Shown one piece after another: positions 23,408 through 36,100 of a DNA stretch of 64,000 nt. The notes beneath the pieces were generated by a model, which saw only the letters and a program-made list of their open reading frames with translations, searched no databases and was not told where the DNA came from. The stretch comes from Takakia lepidozioides (taxonomy: Eukaryota; Streptophyta; Takakiopsida; Takakiales; Takakiaceae): NCBI GenBank assembly GCA_030704615.1, contig CM060733.1, forward strand, positions 65,472,001-65,536,000. The letters are read 5' to 3'. Every line of letters starts with the position of its first letter. The first letter of the stretch is position 1. Position numbers and translations under genes: made by a program.

Positions 23408-24218
23408 TCACGTTGTCAATGGGACTTCGACTGCTCTCAGAACTAGCTCATGAGTCATGGGGCTCCTCCATGTAAAGTCGATTGCAGCCGTTGTACCGCC
23501 CCTAGTGATGTTCACCACAATGTCCTGCCCTTCAATCATACCACCATCGAATATGGAAATCTTCACGTTTTCGTCGTCCACACCAATGCGAATGTCCCCA
23601 TACAATGGAGAAGAGGAGCGCACTCCTCGAGGAGAATAGGTCTCTCCGATGGAGTCCACCCACGTCCAGTGGCAGCAGTTCCACCGCAACAGCATAGCAG
23701 TGCGCCTTCTTCTGCATGGGTGACCGTCGTAGCTGGGAAAATCGGAATCGAGGATGCGCAGGAGCCACGGACTCCTCAGACCAAGATCGTCACCCCGCTC
23801 GAAGGCGTAGTGGCCTACGATATACTCAAAAGCCACCAATGTTTCCACAATCGAACCAGTATCTTCTCTGTGTAATCTGTGTACCAGATAACAATGTCTC
23901 CCGATGTGGCCGAATACATTGCATAATCGATGCCTCCAAATGGGCAGTCGTCCCGGTTCCGGAAGCACGGCATCCTTGCAAAGGAGGACCTGAGGACGAC
24001 TTGGATGCCGATGATGACCTTGCGGACAGCTACGAAGCCCTTAGATTTTGGAAATGATGCGAAGCGGAAGAGCAGTCCGGCCTCCAATAATGGAGCATCT
24101 GGGTCCCACGTACCCACCGACGGAGGTGGATGAACCCATACATCTTTCTCATCAACAAGTTATAGTTTGAGATCTGCCACCGAAGTCCATCCCCCCGGAT
24201 GGAAATTCGGCGCCGCAT
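23408..24218 (-). pseudogene. Small conserved transposon gene, left paralogue (copy 1, frameshifted)
   Basis: Counterpart of the intact 276-codon frame in copy 2 (50861-51691). Here a 24-bp deletion near 24130 and small insertions break the frame into three pieces (24218-24030, 24117-23815 and 23968-23408). Conserved blocks are MPCFRNRDDCPFGGIDYAMY, SGDIVIWYTDY, ERGDDLGLRSPWLLRILDSD, AMLLRWNCCHWTW, YGDIRIGVDDENVKISIFDG and a C-terminal HELVLRAVEVPL. I do not recognise the family. The Trp/Cys-rich centre and beta-strand-rich C-terminus suggest a compact globular protein. It lies divergently beside its own paralogue. Confidence 0.7.
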
Positions 24219-24372
24219 TTACATCGAAGAGGGGATGGACTTCGTCGTGTCCAGTGGCTATCGGCCCACCTGGCAGTGACTGCCCATAGTTTGCATGGCA
24301 GGGTAGGAAACTGAAACGGCTACATTCATGCAGCAGCCAATCTTCATCGGTCCAGGATCCTGTGGGGGAAAT

Positions 24373-25054
24373 TTAAATGTGCCCTGGAGTGTTTGTGAGG
24401 AATTGCAGCGTTAGCTTGAACTTTTCCAGCCACCGCGCTGCTCCTCCATCCGGGAGCTGCTGTCATTGAGCGTACTCCGCTACTCTTTTTCAAGGATGCC
24501 GTGCCGCCGAAATCCAGCCGACTGCCCTTATCATGGCCACGATTATGCTATGTTCAAACCAGAATCAGGAGACATCATTGTCTGGCTCTCTGTTTTCTGG
24601 AATCAAGCAAGAGTCTTTGCGCGCAATGGAGTATCTGGAGGGCTATTACCGCTTTGAGCGAGGTGAGGGCGAGGGTCAATGCGGTCCGTGGGTCCTGAAA
24701 ATTGTTGACCTCGATATACCAAGCTGGAAAGGGATGCCGGACAGATCACGCACGGCCTCGCTTTGGCGCTGGAACTGCTGCCAGTGGACCAGGGAGGACG
24801 GCACCGGGGAAAACTATATACGTGCAGATCACTCCGCTCTTCCAGTGTATGGAGACATTCGGCTGAGTTGCGAAGACGAATCGCACGGGCACATGAGGCC
24901 CACAGTGACCTTGTCAATGTATGATGGTGGTATCATTGATGGACATGACATTGTCGTCGGCTCCAGCAAGGGCAGCAGAACGACCGAATTGCAGTTTACC
25001 TCGAGGTGTGATGAGCTTGTTTTGAGGGGTATCGAAGTTCCGTCGACTTGGTGA
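24373..25054 (+). pseudogene. Small conserved transposon gene, right paralogue (copy 1, frameshifted)
   Basis: Same fold-like pattern as the left paralogue: MPCRRNPADCPYHGHDYAMFKPESGDIIVWLSVF, then after a frameshift near 24597 AMEYLEGYYRFERGEGE, PWVLKIVDLDIPSW, SLWRWNCCQWTRED, YGDIRLSCEDE, VTLSMYDGGIIDGHDIVVG and ELVLRGIEVPSTW. It is transcribed away from the left paralogue, so the pair shares an upstream region (24219-24372). The function is unknown. Duplication within the element followed by divergence is the simplest history. Confidence 0.7.
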
Positions 25055-25311
25055 AGCCCATGTAGAAGGAGGAAGGGCTTAGTTTTGTCTGCAGTTGGTA
25101 AATGTGAGACATCGTGTCCGATCAATAAACCCATCGTACCTCACTTCTGTATGATTGTGTTTCATTCTGTTGAATAACTGTCGGAATTGGCCCACTGTTA
25201 CAATTTGATGTCTCATTTCTACAATTTGTCTGAATATACCAGAGTAACCGGTGAGTCATGTGTCAAGAATATACCAGAGTAACGCCATGTGAAATCCGCA
25301 TTTCCATGTCA

Positions 25312-25985
25312 GGTTGAACCCGCAGGACAAATGCGGTGCATCATTTCCGTCCAGGTACACGAAATACCAACACGGGTCTATAAATTGGACAAACAACGAG
25401 GTTGGCATTGCAAATGCGGCGACGCATTTCCAGCTTGGCAATGGAAACTTCTTTTTGGACAAGGGAATGCGGTGCCATTTCCGTCCAACACTTCGAAAAG
25501 TGTGACATTTCCGACCAGCGCGATGGAATGCGTTACCGCATTTCCGTGAGAGGGTCTGCAAATGGACAAATTGCGATGTCCGTTCTGGAAATGCGGCGCC
25601 GCATTTCCATGTCCGTCATCGACTTTTTTTTACAATGGAATGCGGTGCCAATTTTTGCTGATGGGCCTGCAGTTCGAACAACGACCATCCCCAATGGAAA
25701 TGCGGCACCGCATTTCAATTCCGCCATCTCGACCTCCTTGTTCGACCTCCTTGTTCGACCTCTGTAAGCGTGGCATCCATGCAATGAGCGGGAGAGGCCA
25801 AAACTGGCGTGTGGACAAAGGAAATTTTGGAAATGCGGCACCGCATTTCCAATGATTACTTTTTACTATGCCAACATTGAAATGGAAAATTAGTCCCTCC
25901 CCTGTTTTGGAAATGGTGCCGCATTTCCAAAAGAGGTTCTTAGAGTTGCCAAAATTTTGGAAATGCGGTCCCATTTCTGATTTTG
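25312..25985. repeat. Palindrome array I, copy 1
   Basis: About ten sites of the type AAATGCGGNNCCGCATTT, several degenerate, occur here (clear ones near 25592, 25834, 25903 and 25955). They lie between the small-gene pair and the 3' end of the ParB-methyltransferase gene. Spacing is irregular, unlike array II. Open frames across it (repeated MRRRIS, NAAPHFQ) are translations of the palindrome and not genes. Confidence 0.85.
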
Positions 25986-26108
25986 GGAGCGTCGTGGTTT
26001 GGGCGATTGTGTGGCTGCACACTGGAGAGGGGTCACGAATGTGGGCAGAATTTCCTTTATATACTCTGGAAGAGAATTTACATTTACAGAGACTTCATTA
26101 AAATTCTA

Positions 26109-29100
26109 TTAATCTTGAAAATCATCCGAATCCTCATCCTGTTCTAGACTGTCCTGCTCCGCCTCCACCCCCTCAGTGCCTTTCTCATCTCCAGCGGACT
26201 GCTCGTTGGCCAGGCTTTCGAAAATCCCATCTTCCCCTTGCGGAACTGTCCATCTCACCTCCGTTGGGTCGTCTTCCTCCCTGTCTGCGTCGCTCTCATC
26301 CGCTGAATCACATATGTACTTTCGTACCCGTCTACCTGTCTGAGCTGCTGCCAACTCTTTCCTTATCCTTCTGTCCTCCTAGCCCTCTCCAAAATCTGCT
26401 CTACTTTACTGGGATTCTCACTTCTTCTAATCGCTGTATTTGCGAGTTTAGCTGCATAACTAGGAAGGGAGTAGTCCCTCACCGGGCTCGTCATGAAGTC
26501 GGCCCTCGCAAAGAACGGGACATTCTTCCTGGCAGGAAGTGTAGGCCCTACATGTTTCGACCCGGACCCTGCAATCCTGCACATGACAATCATCAACGAG
26601 ACTAATGAGAACAGTCGGGAAATTCGTTTGACAAAAATGACCCAGAAGGCTTTGCAAACTTATGTTTGCACTCACTCGTATTCCGGGTTCTCCTCCGCAT
26701 CAATGTCCACTGTCTTCCTCGGACTCCGACGAATCCCGAGGAGACTTCGCTCTGTCGGGAGCCTTAACATTCCGTTGCAGCCCTCCAGATGGGATCCCCA
26801 CACGGATGAATCCTCCTCGTAGGCAAAGAGGTGCCGGTCGGAAAACCGCCCAGCCCACATTGAGGCACCTGTTACAATGCCATCCACACATTACCACATG
26901 GCGCTTCAGATGTTGCGAACTACATCCTAACGAGAATTTGCAGAACAGCATAGATCAAGATTCTGCATACCTGTCCCACAGATGAGGTCGAGCACTGTGC
27001 CCTCCACGTCTGTGCATGTCTCCATAATTGTCTGAATGAAGGCAGGGCTCCGAGTCCGTGAGTACCGCAGGGGTTCCGTTGAAGTGAGGCTATGAGGGAG
27101 AAGTTCCTTGGGAACGTTGTTGAACAGAACGTCGTAATCGAGTGGGTCGCAGTTCGGGTCAACCTTTCCTCCCTCCTTCCGGAAAGCAAAGGTGGAGTTC
27201 TCCTTCACAAAGCAGTATGCATCGAACTGCTTCGTCTGCATACACAGGGGGAAACGATTAGAAACCGAATGCGGCACCGCATTTGAAAACACCCAAGCAA
27301 ATGAATGGACGAGTGCCAGTGTCGTAATCACCTTCTTCCCTTCCGACCGAAGGCCCAGTGTGTTGATGCACGTCCACTTCTTTTTCAGAATCGGGACGGC
27401 GCTCTTGCGGGTCCACTTCGCAATTCCTGTCTGAGTGTTTTTTCCTCTGCTCGCCAGGACAACCACACAGCCTCTGTCGTCCAACACCATGCGGGCAAGC
27501 CCGAATCCTTTCTTCCAAAAGTCCTCCGAGTACCTGTTCCAAGATGGCAAAGCTTGCAGTCCTTCCACAGGCTCTCCGTCCGGAATATCCAAGATGATCA
27601 TATCGCAAGACCACTCGGTGGCATTTCCGCCCCTCCTACAATCCTTGTCTGCACACACCCTCTCAAAGAACGAGACCATATTCTGAAATCCTGGGGTGTC
27701 GGAAGGCTCTTCGGCAGTCGCCTTCTTCAGTGCTCTGCCCTTCAGACCCTCCATGGTCTTCATGTATGCCAACTTGGCTGCCCGTCCATCCAAAGCCGCC
27801 AAGAAACTCTCATTTACACACTGGACTACTGTTTCGGGAGCCACTTTCGGCCTCTTCATTTCCACCGGCTCGAAAGGGTGCCCCCCTGGGGGGTTGAAGA
27901 GTGCCTTCTTTGCCGAGCCAGTTCTCGTGCCTCTCGTGACAACGGTGGGCACAGGGGAGGCAGCCTGCGTTTGGGGGGGTGGGCTGGTTGCAAAGTCTCC
28001 ATCGGAGTCCTCTTCCTCACCCTCTTCCTGAACAGGCTGTTTCTGCTTCTTCGTTTTGGCGGGTGTCACAACAGCTGCTCCTTGCTGGCGAGTCCTCTTC
28101 TTCGACCCCTTCTGTTGGGCCTGCACAGCTGCATCCACCGTCTTTTGTGCCATCTCAGCTGCCTTTCTGGATTCTTCCAGAGCAGCAGATTCCTTTGCCG
28201 ACTTTGGCCCAGCAGGGACACGTCTTTCCTTTCTCTTCTCTTCTGCCAAGGCGTGCAGATCTTTCTCAGACTCGTCAACAATACCGCCAGACATGTCCAG
28301 GTACCACGGGCATCCAACGAGATGCGCGGGATGCCATTGTTTCTGCATCTCGGGTGTGTAGACACAGCTTGGGCCCGCCACGGTCCAAGCCATGAAGAAC
28401 GGGGGCTCTTGAGCCAGGGCCCCTGTCTGAAGGAGCACGTATTTCATATACCTGCAAGGCAGTCAGCATGCGTGAGCAAAGTTGAGACCAACCTACTCGC
28501 AGAGTGCCACCGAAAACATAAAATGCGAATGCGGTGCCGCATTTCCGAGACAAACCTCGTAACCAGGCTTCGCATACAAGGGCAGCTGTGCTTCACCTGT
28601 AAACAATTCGCATTGCAGCTTTCCCCGCTCCCTCCTGATGTGTAAACTCCACGCTCCTTCTTGCTGTCTGTAGCTCTCTGGCGAAAAGGTTGTCCTTGTA
28701 CGCACATCTGAAACGTGTCACGTAGTCTTCCAATGTCTGTGTTCCATCCCATTTGACGTACAAGCCGAACGAATTTGTGTGCATTACGACTTGCTCCTTC
28801 GCATTCGACATTACCTGCGATTCCCAAATGCATTGTCACGTAGCAGTTCAGGGAATTCATTTCAGAAAAGCAAATCTGGGGAAGTACCTTGAATTACCTG
28901 GAACCACCAAGTCATACGGTTGAGCCACACATCCACTGCAGGGTCGGAAACTTCAGTGGAAAAGACCACATTGTCCTTATGCTCTCGGATGCATTCCAGA
29001 TCGACAGCCACCGTGTCTGCCATTTCCGATCCAATGTCAGGAGCTGGAAGAGAGTGGCTATTGCTAGGAAGGAACTTCAGTGCATTGAAACCTCACCTTC

Positions 29101-31030
29101 TCTTTCGCCTCACACATGCCGTTGAGAGGTGATGCAGTTTCTCCAATTGCATGGTCGGCTGCATGGCCCGAGAATAGTGTTTTGCAATCTCGGGGATGAA
29201 GTCCTTTCCAAGTGCCGGATCTGCAATTGCCACCAGCTTCACAAGCTTTGACTTGTATTTGGTTCTGGACTTGACACCGGCTTCCTTCAAGTGCTCAGTC
29301 AATGACTGCAACGTTTTGACCTGCCCCTCACTTTCCATGAAGAAGCGTTTGGCATGGGCCAAATCCAGCTTGATGTTTGACTGCCAACAAAAACATGCAG
29401 AAGCGTTACATTCGATTCATGTGGAAACATTACTGGAAATTGGGGAAGGATGAGCAGAGGGAAATTGGAGGACGACTTACTTCGTATATCACCTCCACCA
29501 TTCCATCCATAGTGAGACGATACCATGTCCGGTCTGTTTTTGCAACGGCTTTCTGAATGAGCTCGGGCTCCAGCATTTCCGCAAACATCTGCGGATCAGT
29601 GAGACCAGTTTTCCTCACCCTGTACAGCATATGTGCCATGTGGGTATGCACGTACGCATTCTCAGTGACCCTGCAAGGCACACTCCAGTTCAGTACACGG
29701 AAGCACGGAAACAAACCAGAATGGAAACCGAAATGCGGCACCGCATTTCGAACGTGCTAGGGAGGGTATGAGTATCTTACGAGTTGAGGTCCGCCATGGC
29801 ATTCTTGAGCAGGGAGGAGTCTGCCGCCTTCACCTTGAGGATGACACACTCCACCATGTAATGCCAGCCAATGTGCTTGGCATGGTTCTGCTTGATGTAC
29901 TCCCACCAGGCGAGAAGTCGGTGATTCCCGTCCCACACAAAGAACATTTTACCCGACATATGGCCGAAGTCTGGATCACCCTTCAGCGTCGCCTCGAATT
30001 CGTGTTGCGAGTGTGCCAGTGGGTATCCCACGTTGACAATTCATCGGCAGTGGGTCCACGAGTTTCGCCGTCCATTCTCAATGGAAACGTAAAACGCTGC
30101 CGATCCCAGACGGTACCCTTCTCGAAATGCGAACTTGAGCTTATCCACATCTCCGGGAAGGGCCTGCCTGACGATGGGAAGGGAGACCATGCGACAGAGT
30201 GGGATTCGAAGAGTCCGCTGGAATACCCTGCTGCCCAGAACTCTGCCAATGCTACTGTGTGTCTCCTCCAACATTTATCCGCTGCACTTTTGAAATCCTC
30301 CGGAGACATGTCTGTAGGTGCCGGTAGTGGCTGAGCAGCTGGAGCATCCTCACTGGAGCTGCACTCTGGGGCCTGTCTGCGGGCAATTCTGCCATTGCAG
30401 AGGCCTCCTCCGGGCCTGCTGCTCATCGGTGGTGAGGTCTTGCTGCGAACGTTGAGCGGCAGCACCTCCTCCGGTACCAAATCGAGATCAACGGTCGATC
30501 CCATTGCCTTCGCTGCAGCAGAGTCGGCCCCAACATCTGCAGGCGGGAAATCCTCCAGGAACTGAGCTTCAGCTCGTGGAAGCGGTTTTGCGGGAGATTG
30601 TTCGGCCGTCGCCCTGATTGCCTTCTGCTTCCTCATCCTTGCAGGTGAAGGTGTCTGCTGCAATTGAATCTGTCTTTACCCTGCTGCTTCATTCGCGTTG
30701 GGGGGGGTGAATCGGCCTGAGCCGGTTCAGAAGCCAGTAGAGGGACGGGCTGCTTCTTCTTCGACTTTGCTGGAGAAGGGCCCGACCCCTGCTGGCGATT
30801 CTCCATGACCGAAGAACGCGAGTCGATCTCTGGGGCTTTGAACTTGCCCTTCGAAGACGCGTCTTTGAATCGCACAGGGCTAGGCCCGGCAGGAATACCC
30901 GCGCTCGGGGGATCGGGTGGGTGTACGTGCTGCAGCTAGCTCCTCGGACTCTTCCTGCGGGCTCTTCGGATTCCTGCGATCCCTCCAGCACGTCCACCTT
31001 TCCTGTTAGGCATGCAAACATGTTCTGCAT
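26109..31030 (-). pseudogene. ParB-like domain plus beta-class amino-methyltransferase-like gene (copy 1)
   Basis: Multi-exon gene: 31030-29781, 29670-29481, 29381-29097, 29016-28898, 28814-28597, 28451-27332, 27235-26971, from 26868, and from about 26576 to the stop at 26109. Splice sites are AG/GT. Exon 1 has a Pro/Ala/Lys-rich N-terminus, then IPLCRMVSLPIVR and MFFVWDGNHRLLAWWEYIK, a ParB/sulfiredoxin-fold pattern. Exon 6 carries CDMIILDIPDGEPVEGL at the place of a D/S-P-P-Y catalytic motif. Exon 7 ends RTRSPAFIQTIMETCTDVEGT-LDLICGTG, and exon 8 continues ASMWAGRFSDRHLFAYEED. This is the SAM-binding motif I of the beta order (catalytic first, SAM site last). An acidic tail follows. Frameshifts near 28960, 30660 and 30950 relative to copy 2 make this copy defective. 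Methylation activity is inferred and doubtful because Tyr is replaced by Asp. Confidence 0.72.
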
Positions 31031-31589
31031 TCAAGTCTCCTAGCATTCAGTCTAAGAATTACAGAAGCAAAATGGGGGGTTCGGTGCTCGATCAGCTGCG
31101 CGCAGCCCGATCGCATGGAGCTCTCACTGGTGGCTGGGTTGCCTGAGTGGCCTGCTGCTCGGAGATGGCAATCTCCTCCTGTAGACGCATCTGCTTCCTC
31201 CCCTTCGGCATTGGCCTACGTCCGAAGTATAATTTCCGGAGCTTGCGACGAGGTCTCCTGTCTGGTGCACGAACTCCCCTCTCAGGTTCGAGCATAAGAA
31301 GAACAGAGAGAGGGAAAAGGGGCAAAGAGTGCAGATGGAAAGGGCGCGAGAGGGGTGACTGAGGAGACACGACAAAAGTAGATGAAACGGCGGTGATGCA
31401 CCACTTGGGTTCGAAAGGGTTGGACGAAAGTGTCTCCTCGTGGGTTTGCGTCATTACGAAATTCGAATCGTTGAGGGTACGCCTGCCGTCCGAAAAACAA
31501 ACATCATTATCCAACGGTCAGGCCGCGCCGCCTCATGCCCTTCAGTCAGATAGAGTGCCGACATGTGCAGCAATTCCGTTGCTCCACGT

Positions 31590-32745
31590 GTTCACATTTC
31601 AAGGCATTTCCGTCCCAGCGTCTGATGAGTTGGAGAAAATGCGAATGCGGCGCCGCATTTCCGTTAAGTAACACATACCTTAGTTGTTGAACGGAAATAT
31701 GCCGCATTTCCGTCCCACAGCTCCATGTATGAGAAGGGAAATGCGGCGCCGCATTTCCGTTTAGAATGTCGGAAGGTGCGAACGGAAATGCGGTGCCGCA
31801 TTTCTGTTCCCGTTGTTCACGATTTTCAGTCAGAAGGAAATGCGGTACCGCATTTTTCCTTGGAAATGCCCGCATTTTCGTTCCACAGCTCCATGCCTCA
31901 CATACAAAACGGAAATGCGGCGCCGCATTTCCGTTGGAAAAGGATTTTCAACGGAAATGCGGTTTCCAGGAAAACATTTTCGTTTGGGAAATGCGGCGCC
32001 GCATTTCCGTTTTGGAATGTCCGACTCGAGGAAATAACCGCATTTCAGTTCCGATTCACGATTTTTCATCAGAACGGAAATGCGGTGCCGCATTTCCGTT
32101 CTTGGGAGGACTCGGATGGAAATGCGCTGCCGCATTTCAGTTCCGATGGTTCACGATTTTCAGTCAGAACGGAAATGCGGTACCGCATTTCCGTTCTGGA
32201 TAGTGAATGTCTCAAAATTTCGGCTCCATGCATCAGATACAAAATGGAAATGCGGCGCCGCATTTCCGTTCTGGAATGTCGGAAAAGTGCGACTCGGACG
32301 GAAATGCGGTGCCGCATTTCTGTTCCCGTTGTTCATAATTCTCAATCAGAACGGAAAACGGTACCGCATTTCCGTTCCACCTTCACATACCGTGCAATGC
32401 CGCATTTCCGTTCTGGAGAGTATGAATGTCGGACGGAAAAGGCTCCATCAGGGAAATGGCGCCGCATTTCGTTCTGGAATGTCGGAAGTGCGACTCGGAC
32501 GGAAATGCGGTGCCGCATTTCTGTTCCCGTTGTTCATAATCTCAATCAGAACGGAAATGCGGTTCCGTTCCCACCTTCACATACCGTGCTTGCTGGATGG
32601 AAATGCGTTACCGCATTTCCGTTCTGGAGAGTATAAAGGTTTCCCCGGACGGAAACTCGGTGCCGCATTTCCGTCGCTCTGGTGCATGACCAAGATGCAA
32701 TACGGAAATGCGGCGCCGTATTTCCGTCCACCAGCAATCGAAGAA
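31590..32745. repeat. Palindrome array II, copy 1
   Basis: About 20 palindromes AAATGCGGNNCCGCATTT sit at roughly 45-55 bp spacing. They lie between the divergent starts of the ParB-methyltransferase gene (31030, leftward) and the transposase (about 33127, rightward). Central dinucleotides vary (CG, TG, TA, CA), always keeping the site near-symmetric. Spacers belong to a few recurring types, one with TATAAAGG. The array is shorter and more deleted than in copy 2. The 303-codon frame across it is an artefact. Confidence 0.9.
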
Positions 32746-33126
32746 TCACTCGGGACGGGGAAATCTGGAACCTGAATGGGTTGCATTGTTCCGAAACAAC
32801 ACAATTGCGGCCAGTCTTGATGAGCACAACTTGGTTGTCTGACCGTTTTAACAGTCCTGGCACTTGTCAGTGCGAACGTTCCTGTCTGCACCGAGAATAC
32901 TGCTGGATCCACCCTCAGGAGAAACTGTCAGGAGATGTTATTTCGTCGCCGAATCGGCCATCATTGTCATACTTACTGGCTATGGAATCAAACCTCCCAC
33001 CTTCATGCATGTAGCTTGAAAACAATACTTTCCACTTCAATGTGCGACTTCCAATCGTCGATGGACTCCGCATGGTGCCTGTGAGCCTTGGTCTGTCGCT
33101 ATACTGAACCTCGCACTTGCCAACTT

Positions 33127-36100
33127 CGTGCGGTCTTCGATGTGCCGAATTCCTACGCTATAGTTTGCTGTCCTCCCGAACTTGGGAGAGCCTGGATCCC
33201 AAACGAGGGAGGACTTTGCAGAGTGACTGAAACTTACCTTTGTTCCAAATTCAAGCTCAAACCGGGCACAGTTTATTTGGAAGAAGAAAGGAAGGATGTT
33301 CCTGGACAGGTTGACGAGACCATTGTCGTGCTAGGTAACGACGGAGGTTGCGGAATCGAATGGCACGTACCCCATCAGACACCATCCTGTACCGAGCTGT
33401 GGGAATGCCCATTCCCTTTCCGAATCAATCGCTGCCCACACCATCCACAAAGGAGTCCGGAAAACCGACAGGCGGCCACTGCCAACAGAGAGGTATGCAA
33501 CGATAATCATTCCCGACCTGGACCGTCAAGACCTCCATAGCTTCTCGTGTGGACGTATTCGACATTTCCGACGAGGAAGATGATTGCATTGAGGTCCCCA
33601 TGTCCTCCACACGGTCGTTCAAAATCCAGCATGGACGTCTCTGTAGGTGCTACGCATGTGCCCACGAGCATAACTCCAACCCGGTCCATTGTGCAGCTCC
33701 TACGACAACATCACCTCGATGGTTCTCGCTCCGAGCTGGCTGCTCTTGACTATGCCAAATTCCCAGTCAGAAAGGTAACGTTTCTGCCTCGAAGTCGATG
33801 GCAATGTCATCTTCGAGTTTCCACCTGTTTCTTCGTCAAACAAAGCCTCCGGGATGTTAACAGACATGGATCGAAAGCATGACGGACACCCCTGGTGTGT
33901 GACGAAGACCAGTAGCACGAAAATTGCTGATGGTGTTCGTGTACGATATGTCCTCTGTGCGGGGAAGCTGAGGTGCCTCAATCCCACCTGCTTCCACTTT
34001 CTCTCCAAAGGAGGGCGGAGAAACGAGACGGATTGGACTGGCACAACGCATCATCCATTCATTGTCTCCAGCCAAGCTCCTGCGGGTTCTTCAAGTGTGC
34101 ACATTGCAAAGAAACCACCGACGTGCATGTCCATGTGCAGAGCCAAGCAATATTACGTAATCCATTTGCTCCCGGACTTGACTAGAGCTTGCATACACGT
34201 TGGGGTCCACTGCCACCCCTTGGCGAGAGGCAACATGCGTGAGGCTATGCAGGAAGCACACGACATCATAAAAGAGGAGGTGAAATTGAGCCCCGGAGCC
34301 AGACCAAAGCAGATTCAGCTGAAGGCAGCCCACAAGATTGCTCTTGGCAAAATCATGTCTGAAGATGGTTCCGACCGAGAGCCCTTGACCGAAGAGGAGA
34401 TGCGTGACCTCTTGGAGTCCGTCTCGCACGTTTGTAGTCCGTCTTGCACGTTTGTAGTCCGAATGTGCGGAATCACATCATATCTTGCAAGCAGGAGTTC
34501 GGCAGGGGGTCAGACATGTACTCAATCCTGGAGGTGAAACGAATGACTGGATATGACTACATCCAAGGTAGCAGGTTTCCAGGGCAAGGCAGCGAATCCG
34601 ATTGTTGTTACATTTTCAAAATGACGACGTGTGGGCCTGGGAGTGGAGTCGACTTGGTCACTCGCATGACAACTGGAAACTTGTCGAATGCTTGGGTGAT
34701 GTTTGATCACATCAAGCGAATTACAAACCATCAGTGGGTGACTATGGGTGCGCATGTTTATGACTATCACTCCAAGAGGCTCATGACGATTGCAATCTGC
34801 GAGATGAAAGGGGAGGACACACAGTCCGAGATGCATCTGTGGGAGGGCATAAACGAGCAGATGGCAAGGGCGGGATTGCCAGAGCCCAATTTCAGGGGAT
34901 TCATGGCAGACAACGCTCAGGCCAACTGGGCAGCGGTGTGGCGTGTGTACGGTGAGGACCCCAATGTTCCAATGGAGGGGAAAGAGAGATCCTATGGATT
35001 CCATTGGATGCAGAGTCTATCCCACTACACTACCAAATTTGTTGCTAGCTCATTCCAGGCTGAACACCGTGTCCTTTGTAGGGCGTGGAAGGATGCACCC
35101 ACATTTGATGACGCGGAGGTTAAGTTTTCTATCATCGAGGCTTGGTGGAACACGTCAGGTGCAGTGGAGACAACCAATCTGGGAGCATTGCACAGCTGGT
35201 TGGGGTGGTGGCATTTTCGGTATCGACAGTTCGGACAGTACATGCGGGAGGTAGGCTGCTGTCATTTTCGTTCATTTGTCTTTCTGTTACGGACATTTCG
35301 ATTGGTCCCTCACCATTGTTTGTGTCCTTCTAGGAGCGGTGCTTGGATTCCGACACGGACATGCCAAACACGAATATGGTAGAATCGGTCCACTCCTCCT
35401 GGCGAGCGTCTTCTGCCGCACATCTGGTGGACGTAGTGACGGCCACAACAGAGGACATCGACAGAGCAATCATGCAGCAAGCCACGTACTACAAGTTCCT
35501 GAGCGGCAAACAATGGGGCTTTGGCCGGACAGGGAGGAATTGTTGGTACGAACAGCTTCGAGGTCCAAGAATCCACTGAAATGGGCGACAGCATTGCGAG
35601 AGAAGATCAAAGGGACGCCTCTGCACTGCAGAGGTGAACATCTAGAGGGGGACGTCCGGACTCGCCCTGTGAAGCGGAGGATTGAAGAGGAACCCGGGTG
35701 CGAAGAGGATTCCTGGAGATCCGACAGGAACATTCGGACAGCACCTCGAGGTCCCGTCATGTTGCCGCACAATGTGTCTTCCAGTAGTGGAAGCCCAAGA
35801 AATTCCAGATCGCCGTCGCCTTCAACCGGGGATTTCGTGCGAGAAATTCCCACCGCTCCCTTGCCCCAGATTTCGCCCGCTGTTATGCAGTATGGCCAAG
35901 CCATTGTGGAGACGACTGTGTCTGCATCACAGTGGAGAATTGCTCGCACAAAGCCGTCGTTTCGAGGAAGGTGTTCCGCAATTCGTGTGGATACACGGCA
36001 ACGTTGTTTAGAGATGATAAAGAGGAATCCAGATGGGGTTGTCCCTGCTCCTACTTTTACAGGAAGATTTGTCCATGCAAAGTTTGCGGAGGCGACAACC

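Noticed and set aside
27305-28645. 446-codon plus-strand frame (and 54927-55517)
   Set aside because: It is the antisense of the methyltransferase exon. The minus strand has the conserved motifs, splice sites and homologues in copy E.
31725-32636. 303-codon plus-strand frame (and similar frames at 59861-60547 and 60241-60639)
   Set aside because: They consist of repeated translations of the palindrome (GNAAPHFR, TEMRRRIS), open on several frames and both strands.
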